From: Cryptosporangium phraense
GTDB lineage: Bacteria > Actinomycetota > Actinomycetes > Mycobacteriales > Cryptosporangiaceae
Direction: 5' to 3'
DNA: 64,000 nucleotides
Assembly: GCF_006912135.1 (NCBI RefSeq)
Contig: NZ_VIRS01000036.1
Coordinates: 1-64,000, forward strand
A model generated the notes under the pieces. The model saw only the letters and a list, made by a program, of their open reading frames with translations, searched no databases and was not told where the DNA came from. Shown one piece after another: positions 42,631-50,827 of this stretch (position 1 is the first letter of the stretch; the number at the start of each line of letters is the position of its first letter). A program made the position numbers and the translations under genes.

Positions 42631-44142
42631 TCAGGCGCAGCGGGTGTCGCGGGCCGGGAGCGTCCCGGACAGGAGGAACGCGTCGGCGGCCGCCGTCGCG
42701 CACGACCCCGGCACCCCGTAGACGCCGTGTCCCCCGCCGTCGACGGTCACCAGCACCGACCGGCGGCCCAGCGCTCGGTGCATGCCCCGGCCGGCCTCCA
42801 GCGCGGCCAGCGGGTCGCGCTCGTGGTGCAGCATCAGGATGTTCCGCGGCCCGCTCGCGGTGACCCGCACCGGCGGCTCGACCGGCGCGGTCGGCCAGAA
42901 CGCGCACGGCCAGATGTTCGACAGCGCGCCGGCCGAGAGCGGGTGCGCGGCCCGGTCCGCGGCCACGTTCCGCGCGTAGACCCGGACGTCGGAGGGCCAG
43001 CGGACGTCGTCGCAGGCCACCGCGTAGGCAGCGGAGAGCGTGTTGTCGGCGGGCACGCCGGGTGACACCGCGCTCGCCGGGTCGGCCAGCGCGAACAGCT
43101 GCTGCAGGGCCTGCACGTCGGCGTCGGTCGCGGAGCCGGCCGCGAGCGAGGCGGCCGCCTGCCAGGCCCCGACCAGCAGCGGTAGGGCCTGGTCGGAGGT
43201 CAGCAGCATCGTCGTCAGCCCGCGCAGCACGTTGCCCGACAACGCGACCGGGGCGCCCGCCACGGTCACCGGCTTCCGGTCGAGCTTCTTCGTCAGCGCG
43301 ACCCACGACGCGGTCACTGCTTCCGGCGTCGCCCCCAGGTGCAGTGACGCGTCGCGAGCGGCCGCGTAGGAGGCCGCGTCCGGGAAGCGGGCCGCGAAGC
43401 CCGTGCTCTCCAGCCGGAAGTTGCCGTAGTAGACCTTGGCCGGGTCGATCGAGCTGTCCAGCAGCGCCCGGTCCAGCCGCGCGGAGAACAGCGTCGCGTA
43501 CACCGCGCCGAGGTAGGTGCCGTACGACGTCCCGACGTAGGAGATCGTCTTCTCGCCGAGCGCGGCCCGGATCCGGTCGAGGTCGCGGGCGGTGTTCGCG
43601 GTGGTCAGGAACGGCAGCACGCCGCCCGACCGGGCCGCGCACCGCGCGGCCGCCGACTTCGCGAACGCCACGTTGGCCGCGATCGACCCGTCGGGCGCCG
43701 GATACGGGTACGGGGGCGTCATCTCGGCCGCGGTGAAACCGCACGATACCGGGTTGCTGTGCCCGACGCCCCGCGGGTCGAACCCGATCCGGTCGTAGAC
43801 CGCCGCCACCGACGGCGACGCGGGGAACGTGCTGGGCAGGTTCAGCCCCTCGCCGCCGGGCCCGCCCGGGTTCATCAGCAGCACACCGCGACGCTTCGCC
43901 GGATTTGTCGCCGGAACTTTGGACACCGCGATCGAGATCGTCTTACCGTCGGGATGCCGGTAGTCCAGCGGGACCGTTACCGTCCCGCACTGCTGCGTCG
44001 GGTCGACGGTGACGCCGACTGGCGGCGCCGGGCATTTCCCCCACGCGATGCCCGGTGCGTCCGACGCCTGCGCCACGACGGACAGTGATCCGGCGGCGAG
44101 GACGGCGGCCACCGCCGTCATCGACCAGAACAGCCTCTTCAC
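42631..44142 (-). CDS. Secreted alpha/beta hydrolase, tripeptidyl aminopeptidase-like
   Basis: 503 residues from the GTG at 44142, five bases after GAGGAG. A signal peptide (KRLFWSMTAVAAVLAAGSLSVVAQA) precedes an alpha/beta hydrolase with VLLMNPGGPGGEGLNLP (oxyanion region), DRIGFDPRGVGHSNPVSC, nucleophile YVGTSYGTYLG, and the TAP-like C-terminal domain carrying Asp and His (HHERDPLAALEAGRGM, VTVDGGGHGVYG). Conserved cysteines fit disulfides. Relatives release tripeptides or hydrolyse esters outside the cell. It is convergent with the LuxR gene, with six bases between the stops. Confidence 0.92.
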   Translation of the reverse strand: MKRLFWSMTAVAAVLAAGSLSVVAQASDAPGIAWGKCPAPPVGVTVDPTQQCGTVTVPLDYRHPDGKTISIAVSKVPATNPAKRRGVLLMNPGGPGGEGLNLPSTFPASPSVAAVYDRIGFDPRGVGHSNPVSCGFTAAEMTPPYPYPAPDGSIAANVAFAKSAAARCAARSGGVLPFLTTANTARDLDRIRAALGEKTISYVGTSYGTYLGAVYATLFSARLDRALLDSSIDPAKVYYGNFRLESTGFAARFPDAASYAAARDASLHLGATPEAVTASWVALTKKLDRKPVTVAGAPVALSGNVLRGLTTMLLTSDQALPLLVGAWQAAASLAAGSATDADVQALQQLFALADPASAVSPGVPADNTLSAAYAVACDDVRWPSDVRVYARNVAADRAAHPLSAGALSNIWPCAFWPTAPVEPPVRVTASGPRNILMLHHERDPLAALEAGRGMHRALGRRSVLVTVDGGGHGVYGVPGSCATAAADAFLLSGTLPARDTRCA

Positions 44143-44306
44143 GTTCACTCCTCGCTCGGTGACGATGTCCCGCCACACGCTAGGGAGCGAAGACCGGCAA
44201 ATCGTCACCCATCGGAGCGCACCTGCCCGTCCCCCGAGCGAGCTACGCGAAGGTGTCCCCCACGCGGTGACGACTGTGGACGGAGCGCTCCGTACCGTGA
44301 GTGGCC

Positions 44307-45539
44307 ATGGAACGGTGGTCACGGGCGGACGTCATGGTTCGGGACCTCCCGCTCGCGCTGGTCCTCTTCGGAGCCGCGCTGCTACCCGGTCTGCACGGTC
44401 ACGGCACCCAGATCGGCCCCGGCCCCGACCGTGCGTTCGACGCCGTCGGGGTTCTCGTCGTGGCCGGCGAGACGCTGCCGCTGGCGATCCGGCGGCGGTT
44501 CCCGGTCACGTCGCTGGGGCTGGTCGCGGCCGGGTTCGTCGCCGACCAGCTCCTCGGGTACCACACGGTCGCCGGGTCCGCGGTGCTGCTCGCGCTGCTC
44601 AGCGCGGGCGTCCACGTGGAGCGTCACCGCCGGGCGACGGTCGTGGCCGCGACCGTCGTCTTCGTCGCTCTGGGTCTGCCGCTGCACGTGGGCGCGGCCG
44701 AGGCGGTGATCCTGTACGTCTTCATGGCCGGCGCGTGGCGCGTCGGCGGCGGGTTACGGGCCGGCCGGGCGGCCGAGGCCGAGCACCGGCTGCGGCTGGC
44801 CGAGGCGGCCCGGGTCGCCGAGCGCACCCGGATCGCCCGCGAGCTCCACGACGTGGTGACCCATCACGTGACCGCGATGGTCGTCCAGGCCGAGGCCGCG
44901 CGGTACCTCACCGCCGCGCCCGACCGTCTGGACCGGACGCTCGCCGCCGTCTCCGACACCGGACGGCGGGCGATCTCCGACCTGCGTCACCTGCTGGACC
45001 TGCTCGACCCGGACCACGGTGGGGACGCCCGGGAGCCCGCGGCCGGCGACCTGCACGCGCTCGTCGAGCAGACGCGCCAGGCCGGGCAGCCGGTCGAGTT
45101 CACCGCCGAGGGCCGACCGGCCGAGACCAGCGGGAGCGCCGAGCTGGTGACGTACCGGGTCGTGCAGGAGGCGCTGACCAACGCCCTGAAACACGACCAC
45201 GGCGGCCGGACGGTCGTCGGGGTGCGGTACGGCGGGAGGGAGATCATCGTGCGGGTTCGCACCGACGGCTCGGGCTCGGCCGGAAGCTCGGCCGGGACCT
45301 CGACCGGGCAGGCCGGAAGCTCGGCGGGGCAGGCTGGCAGCTGGGCCGGGAGCTCGGCCGGCGGCTGGGCCGGGAGCTCGGCCGGCGGCTGGGCCGGGAG
45401 CTCGGCCGGCGGGGGTGGCCGAGGGCTGTCGGGCCTGCGGGAGCGGGTCGCGGTGGTGGGCGGCGAGTTCCGCGCGGGACCGGGCGACGACGGCGGCTTC
45501 CTGGTCGAAGCCCGGATCCCGGCCGGGACGCGCCCGTGA
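44307..45539 (+). CDS. NarL-type sensor histidine kinase with repeat insert in its ATP lid
   Basis: 410 residues. Four or five membrane helices in residues 10-145, then a HisKA_3 dimerisation domain with the phospho-acceptor His181 in RIARELHDVVTHHVTAMVVQ, and an HATPase domain with N-box VVQEALTNALKHDHGG. Between the N-box and the G-box (GGGGRGLSGLRERV), where the ATP lid belongs, sits a ~50-residue Gly/Ser/Ala/Trp tract (GSSAGGWAGSSAGG). It comes from a tandem DNA repeat. ATG 44307 is chosen; GTG 44301 is possible. Coupled to its response regulator by GTGA overlap. Confidence 0.9.
   Translation: MERWSRADVMVRDLPLALVLFGAALLPGLHGHGTQIGPGPDRAFDAVGVLVVAGETLPLAIRRRFPVTSLGLVAAGFVADQLLGYHTVAGSAVLLALLSAGVHVERHRRATVVAATVVFVALGLPLHVGAAEAVILYVFMAGAWRVGGGLRAGRAAEAEHRLRLAEAARVAERTRIARELHDVVTHHVTAMVVQAEAARYLTAAPDRLDRTLAAVSDTGRRAISDLRHLLDLLDPDHGGDAREPAAGDLHALVEQTRQAGQPVEFTAEGRPAETSGSAELVTYRVVQEALTNALKHDHGGRTVVGVRYGGREIIVRVRTDGSGSAGSSAGTSTGQAGSSAGQAGSWAGSSAGGWAGSSAGGWAGSSAGGGGRGLSGLRERVAVVGGEFRAGPGDDGGFLVEARIPAGTRP
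45341..45412. repeat. Three perfect 24-bp tandem repeats inside the histidine kinase gene
   Basis: The unit starts CTGGGCCGGGAGCTCGGCCG and ends GCGG; it occurs three times without change at 45341, 45365 and 45389, with degenerate relatives from 45272. It encodes Gly/Ser/Ala/Trp units in the ATP-lid region and is in frame, so copy-number change alters lid length without a frameshift. Confidence 0.9.
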
Positions 45540-46189
45540 CGATCTCGGTTCTCGTCTGCGACGACCAGGCCCTCATCCGGACCGGTTTCGCCACGATCAT
45601 CGACGCCCAGCCCGACCTGGAGATCGTCGGCGAGTGCGGCGACGGCCGCGCCGCGGTCGACCTGGCCCACCGGCTCCGCCCGGACGTCGTCGTCATGGAC
45701 GTCCGGATGCCCGGCGGCGACGGCATCGAGGCCACCCGTCGCCTGGCCGGGGCCGGTGTTGCCGACCCGGTCACCGTGCTGGTCGTCACCACGTTCAATC
45801 TGGACGAGTACGTCTACGAGGCGTTGCGGGCCGGCGCCAGCGGTTTCTTGCTCAAGGACGCCCCGCCGGCCCACCTGCTCAACGGCATCCGGACGGTCGC
45901 GTCGGGCGGGGCGCTGCTCGACCCGGAGGTGACCCGCCGGCTCGTCGGCCGGTACGCGGCCCGGATCCGCCCGCCCGAGGGCCGCGGGCCCACCGACGTC
46001 CTCACCCCGCGGGAGCTGGAGGTGCTGCGCCTGATCGCCGACGGTCTCTCCAACCGCGAGATCGCGGTCGCGCTGCAGGTCAGCCCGGAGACCGTCAAGA
46101 CGTTCGTGTCCCGGATCCTCACCAAGCTCGGCCTCCGCGACCGCGTCCAGGCGGTCGTCTACGCCTACCGCACCGGCCTGGTCACCTAG
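45536..46189 (+). CDS. NarL/FixJ-family response regulator
   Basis: 217 residues from a GTG overlapping the kinase stop. The receiver domain has Asp9/Asp10 (VLVCDDQALIRTGF), the phospho-acceptor Asp55 (VVVMDVRMPGGDG) and Lys in GFLLKDAPP. The LuxR-type output domain reads LTPRELEVLRLIADGLSNREIAVALQVSPETVKTFVSRILTKLGLRDR. It is the partner of the preceding kinase; the targets are unknown. Confidence 0.95.
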   Translation: MTISVLVCDDQALIRTGFATIIDAQPDLEIVGECGDGRAAVDLAHRLRPDVVVMDVRMPGGDGIEATRRLAGAGVADPVTVLVVTTFNLDEYVYEALRAGASGFLLKDAPPAHLLNGIRTVASGGALLDPEVTRRLVGRYAARIRPPEGRGPTDVLTPRELEVLRLIADGLSNREIAVALQVSPETVKTFVSRILTKLGLRDRVQAVVYAYRTGLVT

Positions 46190-46204
46190 CCTTACGGTGG
46201 GCCG

Positions 46205-46678
46205 GTGATCACCTATCTGGAGCGCTGCGTCGAACTCGCCGAAGAGGCGCTGGCCCGGGGCGACGGACCGTTCGGGTCCGTCCTCGTCGACGCCGACGGG
46301 CGCGTGCTGCACGAGGACTCGAACCGCGAAGCGAGCACGAACGACCCGACCGCTCACCCGGAGTTCGCGCTGGCCCGGTGGGCGGCCGCGAACCTGCCCG
46401 AGGCCGACCGGGCCACCGCGACCGTCTACACCTCCGGGGAGCACTGCCCGATGTGCGCGGCCGCGCACGGGTGGGCCGGGCTCGGCCGGATCGTGTACGC
46501 GGCGTCCGGCGCGCAGCTGGCGTCCTGGCGCGAGTCCTGGGGCCTCCCGGCGTCGCCGGTCCGCCCGCTTGCGATCACCGACGTCGCCCCGGGCATCCCG
46601 GTCGTCGGCCCAGTCCCCCCGTTCGACGACCGGATGCGAGCCATTCACCGTTCCGCCCTCCCGGAACGTCAGCCGTAG
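46205..46678 (+). CDS. Cytidine/deoxycytidylate-type nucleoside deaminase
   Basis: 157 residues with the zinc site of the CDA superfamily: His51 and Glu53 (HPEFALARW) and Cys81/Cys84 (HCPMCAAAH). The fold and length resemble guanine deaminase and tRNA-type deaminases. It converts an amino-purine or -pyrimidine to the oxo form in the cytoplasm. GTG start with GGTGGG 6 bases upstream. Its end overlaps the convergent amidohydrolase by 10 bp; both act on nitrogenous ring compounds and may be functionally linked. Confidence 0.88.
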   Translation: MITYLERCVELAEEALARGDGPFGSVLVDADGRVLHEDSNREASTNDPTAHPEFALARWAAANLPEADRATATVYTSGEHCPMCAAAHGWAGLGRIVYAASGAQLASWRESWGLPASPVRPLAITDVAPGIPVVGPVPPFDDRMRAIHRSALPERQP

Positions 46679-48300
46679 ACCCGCAACCCGTCGACGAACG
46701 TCTCGGCCACTCGGACGGCCCCGATCTCCTCCGCCGGCCCCTCGAACGGGTCGCGATCCAGCACCACCAGATCCGCCCGGCCCCCGACCCGCAACGACCC
46801 CGAGTCGTCCCGATGGTTCACGTACGCCGACCCGGCCGTATAGGCCGCCAACGCCGTCCCGAGATCCAACCGCTGCTCCGGCAGAAACGCCGCACCCGAC
46901 ACCCCGAACAACCGCCGGTTCACGGCCACGTGAATCGCCGCCAGCGGATCCGGACTGCTCACCGGCCAGTCGCTCCCGGCCGCCAGCGTCGCCCCGGCCC
47001 GCAGCAAATCACCGAACGGATACTGCCACCCGGCCAGCTCCCCACCCAGGAACGGGATCGTCAGCTCGTCCATCTGCGGCTCGTGCACCGCCCACAGCGC
47101 CTGCAGGTTCGCCGTCGCCCCGAGCCGCCGGAACCTCGGCACGTCGGTCGGGTGCACGACCTGCAGGTGGGCCAGGTGGGGACGGGTGTCCCGGAACCCG
47201 TTCGCGGCCCGCGCCGCCTCCACCGCGTCCAGCGCCTCGCGCACCGCGCGGTCGCCCAGCGCGTGGAAGTGCACCTGGAACCCGAGCGCGTCCAGCGACG
47301 TCACGTACTCCCGCAGCGCCACCGGGTCGACGAAACTCAGCCCGGCGTTCGTCGTCGCGCACCCGCACGCGTCGCGGTAAGGCGTCGTCATGCCCGCGGT
47401 GAAGTTCTCGGCCACCCCGTCCTGCATGATCTTCACGGTCGAGCACCGCAGCCGGCCGAGCGTCAGCCCTTCCCGCCGTTCCAGCAGGTCGGGGATCTGC
47501 TCGGCGCCCCGCGCCCGGTCCCACCACAGCGCCCCGACCACGCTCGCGGTCAGCAGCCCGTCCCGGGCCGCGGTCAGGTACGCGTCCGAGACGTCCGGAT
47601 ACCCATTCGACGCGCACACCATCGCGTCCTGCCAGGCCGTGATGCCCAGCGAGTGCAGCAGGGTCTGCGCCCGCAGCAGCCCGGCCAGCCGGTCGGCCGG
47701 GGTCACCGGCGGGAGGATGGCCGCCACCAGCGACATCGCGCCCTCCTGCAGCGCCCCGACCGGCCGGCCCCGGTCGTCCCGGTTGATCACCCCGTCGACC
47801 GGGTCGGGCGTGTCCGCGGTGATGCCGGCCAGCTCGAGCGCCCGCGTGTTGGCCCAGGCCCCGTGGTGGTCGCGGTTGGAGAGGAACACCGGCCGGTCGG
47901 GCACGACCGCGTCCAGCACGTCCGCGGTCGGCACCCCACCGGCGAAGCTCTCCATCGACCAGCCCCCGCCGAGGATCCACGGCGCCTCCGGGTGCTCGGA
48001 CGCGTACGCCCGGATCCGCCGGAGGTACTCGTCCACCTCGACCGTGCCGGTCAGATCGCACTGGCCCAGTTCCAGCCCGCCCATGACCGCGTGCACGTGG
48101 GCGTCCTGGAAACCGGGCAGGAGCAAGCGACCGGCGAGGTCGACGGTCTCGGTCTTCGGACCGACCAGGTCGGAGACGTCGTGGCCGACGGCCACGATCC
48201 GGCCGTCGCGCACGGCGAGCGCGCGCGCCCGCGTGCGCGCGCCGTCGGTGCAGAGCACCGGTCCTCCGGCGAAGACGATGTCCGCGTGGTGGTTGCTCAT
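46669..48300 (-). CDS. YtcJ-like metal-dependent amidohydrolase
   Basis: 543 residues, amidohydrolase family 3. A composite beta-sandwich N-terminus (ADIVFAGGPVLCTDGARTRARALAVRDGRIVAVG) leads to the metal motif GFQDAHVH (His68, His70), with further ligands around VQFHALGDRAVREALDAVEAA, RPHLAHLQVVHP and AAGSDWPVSSPDPLAAIH. YtcJ-type enzymes cleave N-acyl or cyclic amide bonds; the substrate is unknown. The promoter region (48301-48382) carries a motif recurring at 52247, upstream of the FAD oxidoreductase. Confidence 0.9.
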   Translation of the reverse strand: MSNHHADIVFAGGPVLCTDGARTRARALAVRDGRIVAVGHDVSDLVGPKTETVDLAGRLLLPGFQDAHVHAVMGGLELGQCDLTGTVEVDEYLRRIRAYASEHPEAPWILGGGWSMESFAGGVPTADVLDAVVPDRPVFLSNRDHHGAWANTRALELAGITADTPDPVDGVINRDDRGRPVGALQEGAMSLVAAILPPVTPADRLAGLLRAQTLLHSLGITAWQDAMVCASNGYPDVSDAYLTAARDGLLTASVVGALWWDRARGAEQIPDLLERREGLTLGRLRCSTVKIMQDGVAENFTAGMTTPYRDACGCATTNAGLSFVDPVALREYVTSLDALGFQVHFHALGDRAVREALDAVEAARAANGFRDTRPHLAHLQVVHPTDVPRFRRLGATANLQALWAVHEPQMDELTIPFLGGELAGWQYPFGDLLRAGATLAAGSDWPVSSPDPLAAIHVAVNRRLFGVSGAAFLPEQRLDLGTALAAYTAGSAYVNHRDDSGSLRVGGRADLVVLDRDPFEGPAEEIGAVRVAETFVDGLRVYG

Positions 48301-48357
48301 CGGGTCAGGGTTCCGTTCGTCGGGGCCGCCCCCGAGAGAACTACCGGTGGCGCCGGT

Positions 48358-48382
48358 GGGTCAAGAGTGTTGTCATAACGGC
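48358..48382. promoter_or_regulatory. Conserved motif TCAAGAGTGTTGTCATAA, copy 1
   Basis: This 25-bp element lies just before the TetR gene and 58 bp upstream of the divergent amidohydrolase. It matches 22 of 25 bases with 52247-52271, another divergent promoter region. Read on the minus strand it ends in CTTGACC, a possible -35 for the amidohydrolase. The core TTGTCATAA is a partial palindrome. It is a candidate TetR operator. Confidence 0.6.
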
Positions 48383-49069
48383 ATGGCCCGAGTGACGACC
48401 ACCCGCCGGCGGAACCGGCCGACCAAGACCGGTGTCGTGCTCAGCCACGAGCTGATCGTGCGCACCGCGATCCGGCTGATCCACGAGCACGGCTCCGAGG
48501 GGCTGAGCGTCCGGCGGCTCGGCCTGGCGCTCGGCGCCGATCCGTCGTCGGTCTACCGGTATTTCCGCAACACCGACGACCTGATCCGCGCCGTCGCCGA
48601 CGACCTGATCGGCCAGTACCTGGCCGACTTCCGGCCCGGCCCCGACCTCCGCCGCACGCTCCGCGACCTGGGCCTGCGCATCCACTCGGCGCTCGTCGCC
48701 GAGCCACGGATCTCCGCGCTGACCGCGTCCCGGGTCACCGGGCGTCCGCACGAGATCAGCACGATCGAGGTCGGTCTGGGGATCCTGCGCGCCGCCGGCT
48801 TCACCCCGGCCGAGGCGGCCCGGCACTACCACGCGTTCATCGACCTGACGCTCGGCTTCGCCGCGCTCGACGCGTCGGCCGCGGCCCTTCCGCACGACAC
48901 CGACACGGCCGACGACGCGGCCTGGACCACGGTGTACGCGCGGCTCGGCGCGGATACCCACCCGAACATCGCGGCCTGCTCGGACGCGCTGGCCGCAACG
49001 ATGCGGACCAGCGCCTACCCGGCCGCGCTGGACCTGTTCCTGGACGGCCTGATCGGAAGGACCCCATGA
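48383..49069 (+). CDS. TetR-family transcriptional regulator
   Basis: 228 residues from ATG 48383. The DNA-binding domain has SHELIVRTAIRLIHEHGSEGLSVRRLGLALGADPSSVYRYFRNTDDLIRAVADDL; the C-terminal TetR_C domain contains LGLRIHSALVAEPRISALTASRVTG and HYHAFIDLTLGFAALDASAAAL. It is divergent from the amidohydrolase, coupled to an SDR gene (ATGA overlap), and preceded immediately by the shared 25-bp motif. It probably regulates itself, the amidohydrolase and the FAD oxidoreductase region. Confidence 0.9.
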   Translation: MARVTTTRRRNRPTKTGVVLSHELIVRTAIRLIHEHGSEGLSVRRLGLALGADPSSVYRYFRNTDDLIRAVADDLIGQYLADFRPGPDLRRTLRDLGLRIHSALVAEPRISALTASRVTGRPHEISTIEVGLGILRAAGFTPAEAARHYHAFIDLTLGFAALDASAAALPHDTDTADDAAWTTVYARLGADTHPNIAACSDALAATMRTSAYPAALDLFLDGLIGRTP

Positions 49070-49722
49070 CCACTCTCGCCATCGTCGGAGCCGGCCGCGG
49101 ACTCGGGGCCGCGGTCGCCCGGCGCTTCGCCGCCGAGGGGTTCTCGGTCGCGCTGATCTCCCGGTCGCAGGAGCACGTGGACGAGCTCGCCAAGGAGGTG
49201 GGTGGTGCCGACTGTGCCGGCTATGCCGCCGACGTCCGCGACCCGACCGCACTGACCGGCGCGCTCGACGCGGCCGCCCGCGACCTCGGCCCGATCGAGG
49301 TTCTCCAGTACAGCCCGCTGCCGCACCGCGACTTCCTCCGTCCGCTGCTCGACACGACCGTCGCCGACCTGACCGGCGCGGTCGAGTTCTCCATCTACGG
49401 ACCGGTCACCGCCGTGCGTCAGGTGCTCCCCGGCATGCGGACGCTCGGCCGCGGCACGATCCTGTTCGCCAACGGGGGCAGTGGCGCCCGGCCCAACCCG
49501 CGCGTGGCCGGCACGTCGATCGCCTTCGCGGGCGAGGGCGCGTACGCGTCGATGCTGCACACCGAGCTGGCACCGGAGAACATCCACGTCGGGCAGCTGA
49601 TCATCCCGGGCGCGATCACCGCGGGAGACCCGCACACCGACCCGGACACCCTGGCCGCCACCCTCTGGCACCTGCACACCGACCGAACCGGTTTCCGCGT
49701 CTTCGCCCGAGACCTGGACTAG
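49066..49722 (+). CDS. SDR-family oxidoreductase-like protein, active-site Lys missing
   Basis: 218 residues with a classical Rossmann start (TLAIVGAGRGLGAAVARRFAAEGFSVALISRS) and an SDR core (VLQYSPLPHRDFL, GRGTILFANGGSGARPN). Where SDR enzymes have YxxxK the sequence reads YASML, so the catalytic lysine is absent. The C-terminus reads NIHVGQLIIPGAITAGDPHTDPDTLAATLW. It binds NAD(P) by homology but may not be a normal dehydrogenase. Translationally coupled to the TetR gene. Confidence 0.87.
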   Translation: MTTLAIVGAGRGLGAAVARRFAAEGFSVALISRSQEHVDELAKEVGGADCAGYAADVRDPTALTGALDAAARDLGPIEVLQYSPLPHRDFLRPLLDTTVADLTGAVEFSIYGPVTAVRQVLPGMRTLGRGTILFANGGSGARPNPRVAGTSIAFAGEGAYASMLHTELAPENIHVGQLIIPGAITAGDPHTDPDTLAATLWHLHTDRTGFRVFARDLD

Positions 49723-49784
49723 CCCCGAGCGGCCGCGGCGCGTGCGGTGGCTGGTGGGCCCGTCACGAAGAACGAGGGACCGGG

Positions 49785-50087
49785 CTAACGCACCGGGGCG
49801 GACTCGGCGGGGAACAGGGTGTGCCAGAGGTAGCGCTGAGCGGCGGCGGTGCCGAGACGGGCCGGCGCCGGGCTGCTCTCGGCGGCCGCGCCGACCGACT
49901 CGAGCCACCACGCCCCGTCCGGCGACGACGTCGTCAGCGCCGCGGTGAGCTCGTCGTGCAGCCACGGATATTTCCCCGCGGCCAGGCTCGCCCGCAGATC
50001 GGCGACCCCGAGCGGATCGAGCTGATGACAGTACGTGCGCAGGATCTGCCGCAGCCGAAGACTGGGAACGCCATTCTCGCCGAGCAC
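49785..50087 (-). CDS. Small hypothetical protein
   Basis: 100 residues, no recognised family: VPSLRLRQILRTYCHQLDPLGVADLRASLAAGKYPWLHDELTAAL, then DGAWWLESVGAAAE and a C-terminal helix LGTAAAQRYLWHTLFPAE. The composition is balanced for this genome, no larger frame competes on the other strand, and codon positions look coding. It stands alone between the SDR and HD genes. Confidence 0.6.
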   Translation of the reverse strand: MLGENGVPSLRLRQILRTYCHQLDPLGVADLRASLAAGKYPWLHDELTAALTTSSPDGAWWLESVGAAAESSPAPARLGTAAAQRYLWHTLFPAESAPVR

Positions 50088-50248
50088 AGTCGCCTCCCGG
50101 ATACCCCACGTTCATCCGGCGCACAGACTAGAACGATCGACACCCTTCGTGGGCCACCGTTCGTCACCGTTTGATTACGGACGTGCACGCGGTATGAACG
50201 TCCTCCCCCAGCGGTCCGGTCGTCCGGTTCGCGGCTTACGGTCGGTAC

Positions 50249-50827
50249 ATGCAGACCGCGGCAGACGCCCTCACCGCAGCGCAGGCCCTGGCCCGCGACC
50301 TGCTCGGCGCGAACGACGACCGGTGGCGGCACACGGTCGGCGTCGCCGAGTGCGCCGCCGCTCTCGCGGTCACGGTGCCGGTCGAGGACGCCGAGACGCT
50401 CGTCGTCGCGGCCTGGCTGCACGACATCGGCTACAGCCCGACGCTCTCCGACACCGGCCTGCACCCGCTCGACGGTGCCGCCTACCTGGAACGACACGGC
50501 TGGCCGGCCCGGATCTGCGGCCTGGTCGCCCACCACTCCGGCACCCGCTTCCTCGCGGCCGCAGCCGCCGACACCGACGACTGGGCCCGAGCCCTGGCCC
50601 GCTACCCCGACGAGCGGTCGGTCGTCTCCGAGGCCCTCACCTACGCCGATCAGCGCGTCGGCACCTTCGGCCAGCGGATGAGCGTCCAGGCCCGGCTGGA
50701 CGACAAGGCGGCGCGGCACGGCGAGGACTCGGTGCAGGGTCGCGCCCGCGCGCAGCGCGACCCGTACCTGCTCGGCGTCGCCGAGCGCGTCGAGAAACGC
50801 CTCGAAGAGGCGGGCGGCCTCGCCTAA
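50249..50827 (+). CDS. HD-domain phosphohydrolase
   Basis: 192 residues with metal ligands of an HD hydrolase: RWRHTVGVAECAAALA (first His), AAWLHDIGYSPTL (HD pair), LVAHHSGTRF and the later Asp in ALTYADQRVG. HD enzymes remove phosphate from nucleotides or related compounds; the substrate is unknown. The stop overlaps the convergent FAD oxidoreductase by 4 bp. Confidence 0.9.
   Translation: MQTAADALTAAQALARDLLGANDDRWRHTVGVAECAAALAVTVPVEDAETLVVAAWLHDIGYSPTLSDTGLHPLDGAAYLERHGWPARICGLVAHHSGTRFLAAAAADTDDWARALARYPDERSVVSEALTYADQRVGTFGQRMSVQARLDDKAARHGEDSVQGRARAQRDPYLLGVAERVEKRLEEAGGLA

Noticed and set aside
44009-46189. 726-codon plus-strand frame spanning kinase and response regulator
   Set aside because: Only its last 217 codons, from GTG 45536, are the response regulator. 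The rest is a shadow of the histidine kinase and promoter.
46569-49069. Long plus-strand frames across the amidohydrolase gene
   Set aside because: They are antisense shadows; only the part from ATG 48383 is a gene (TetR).
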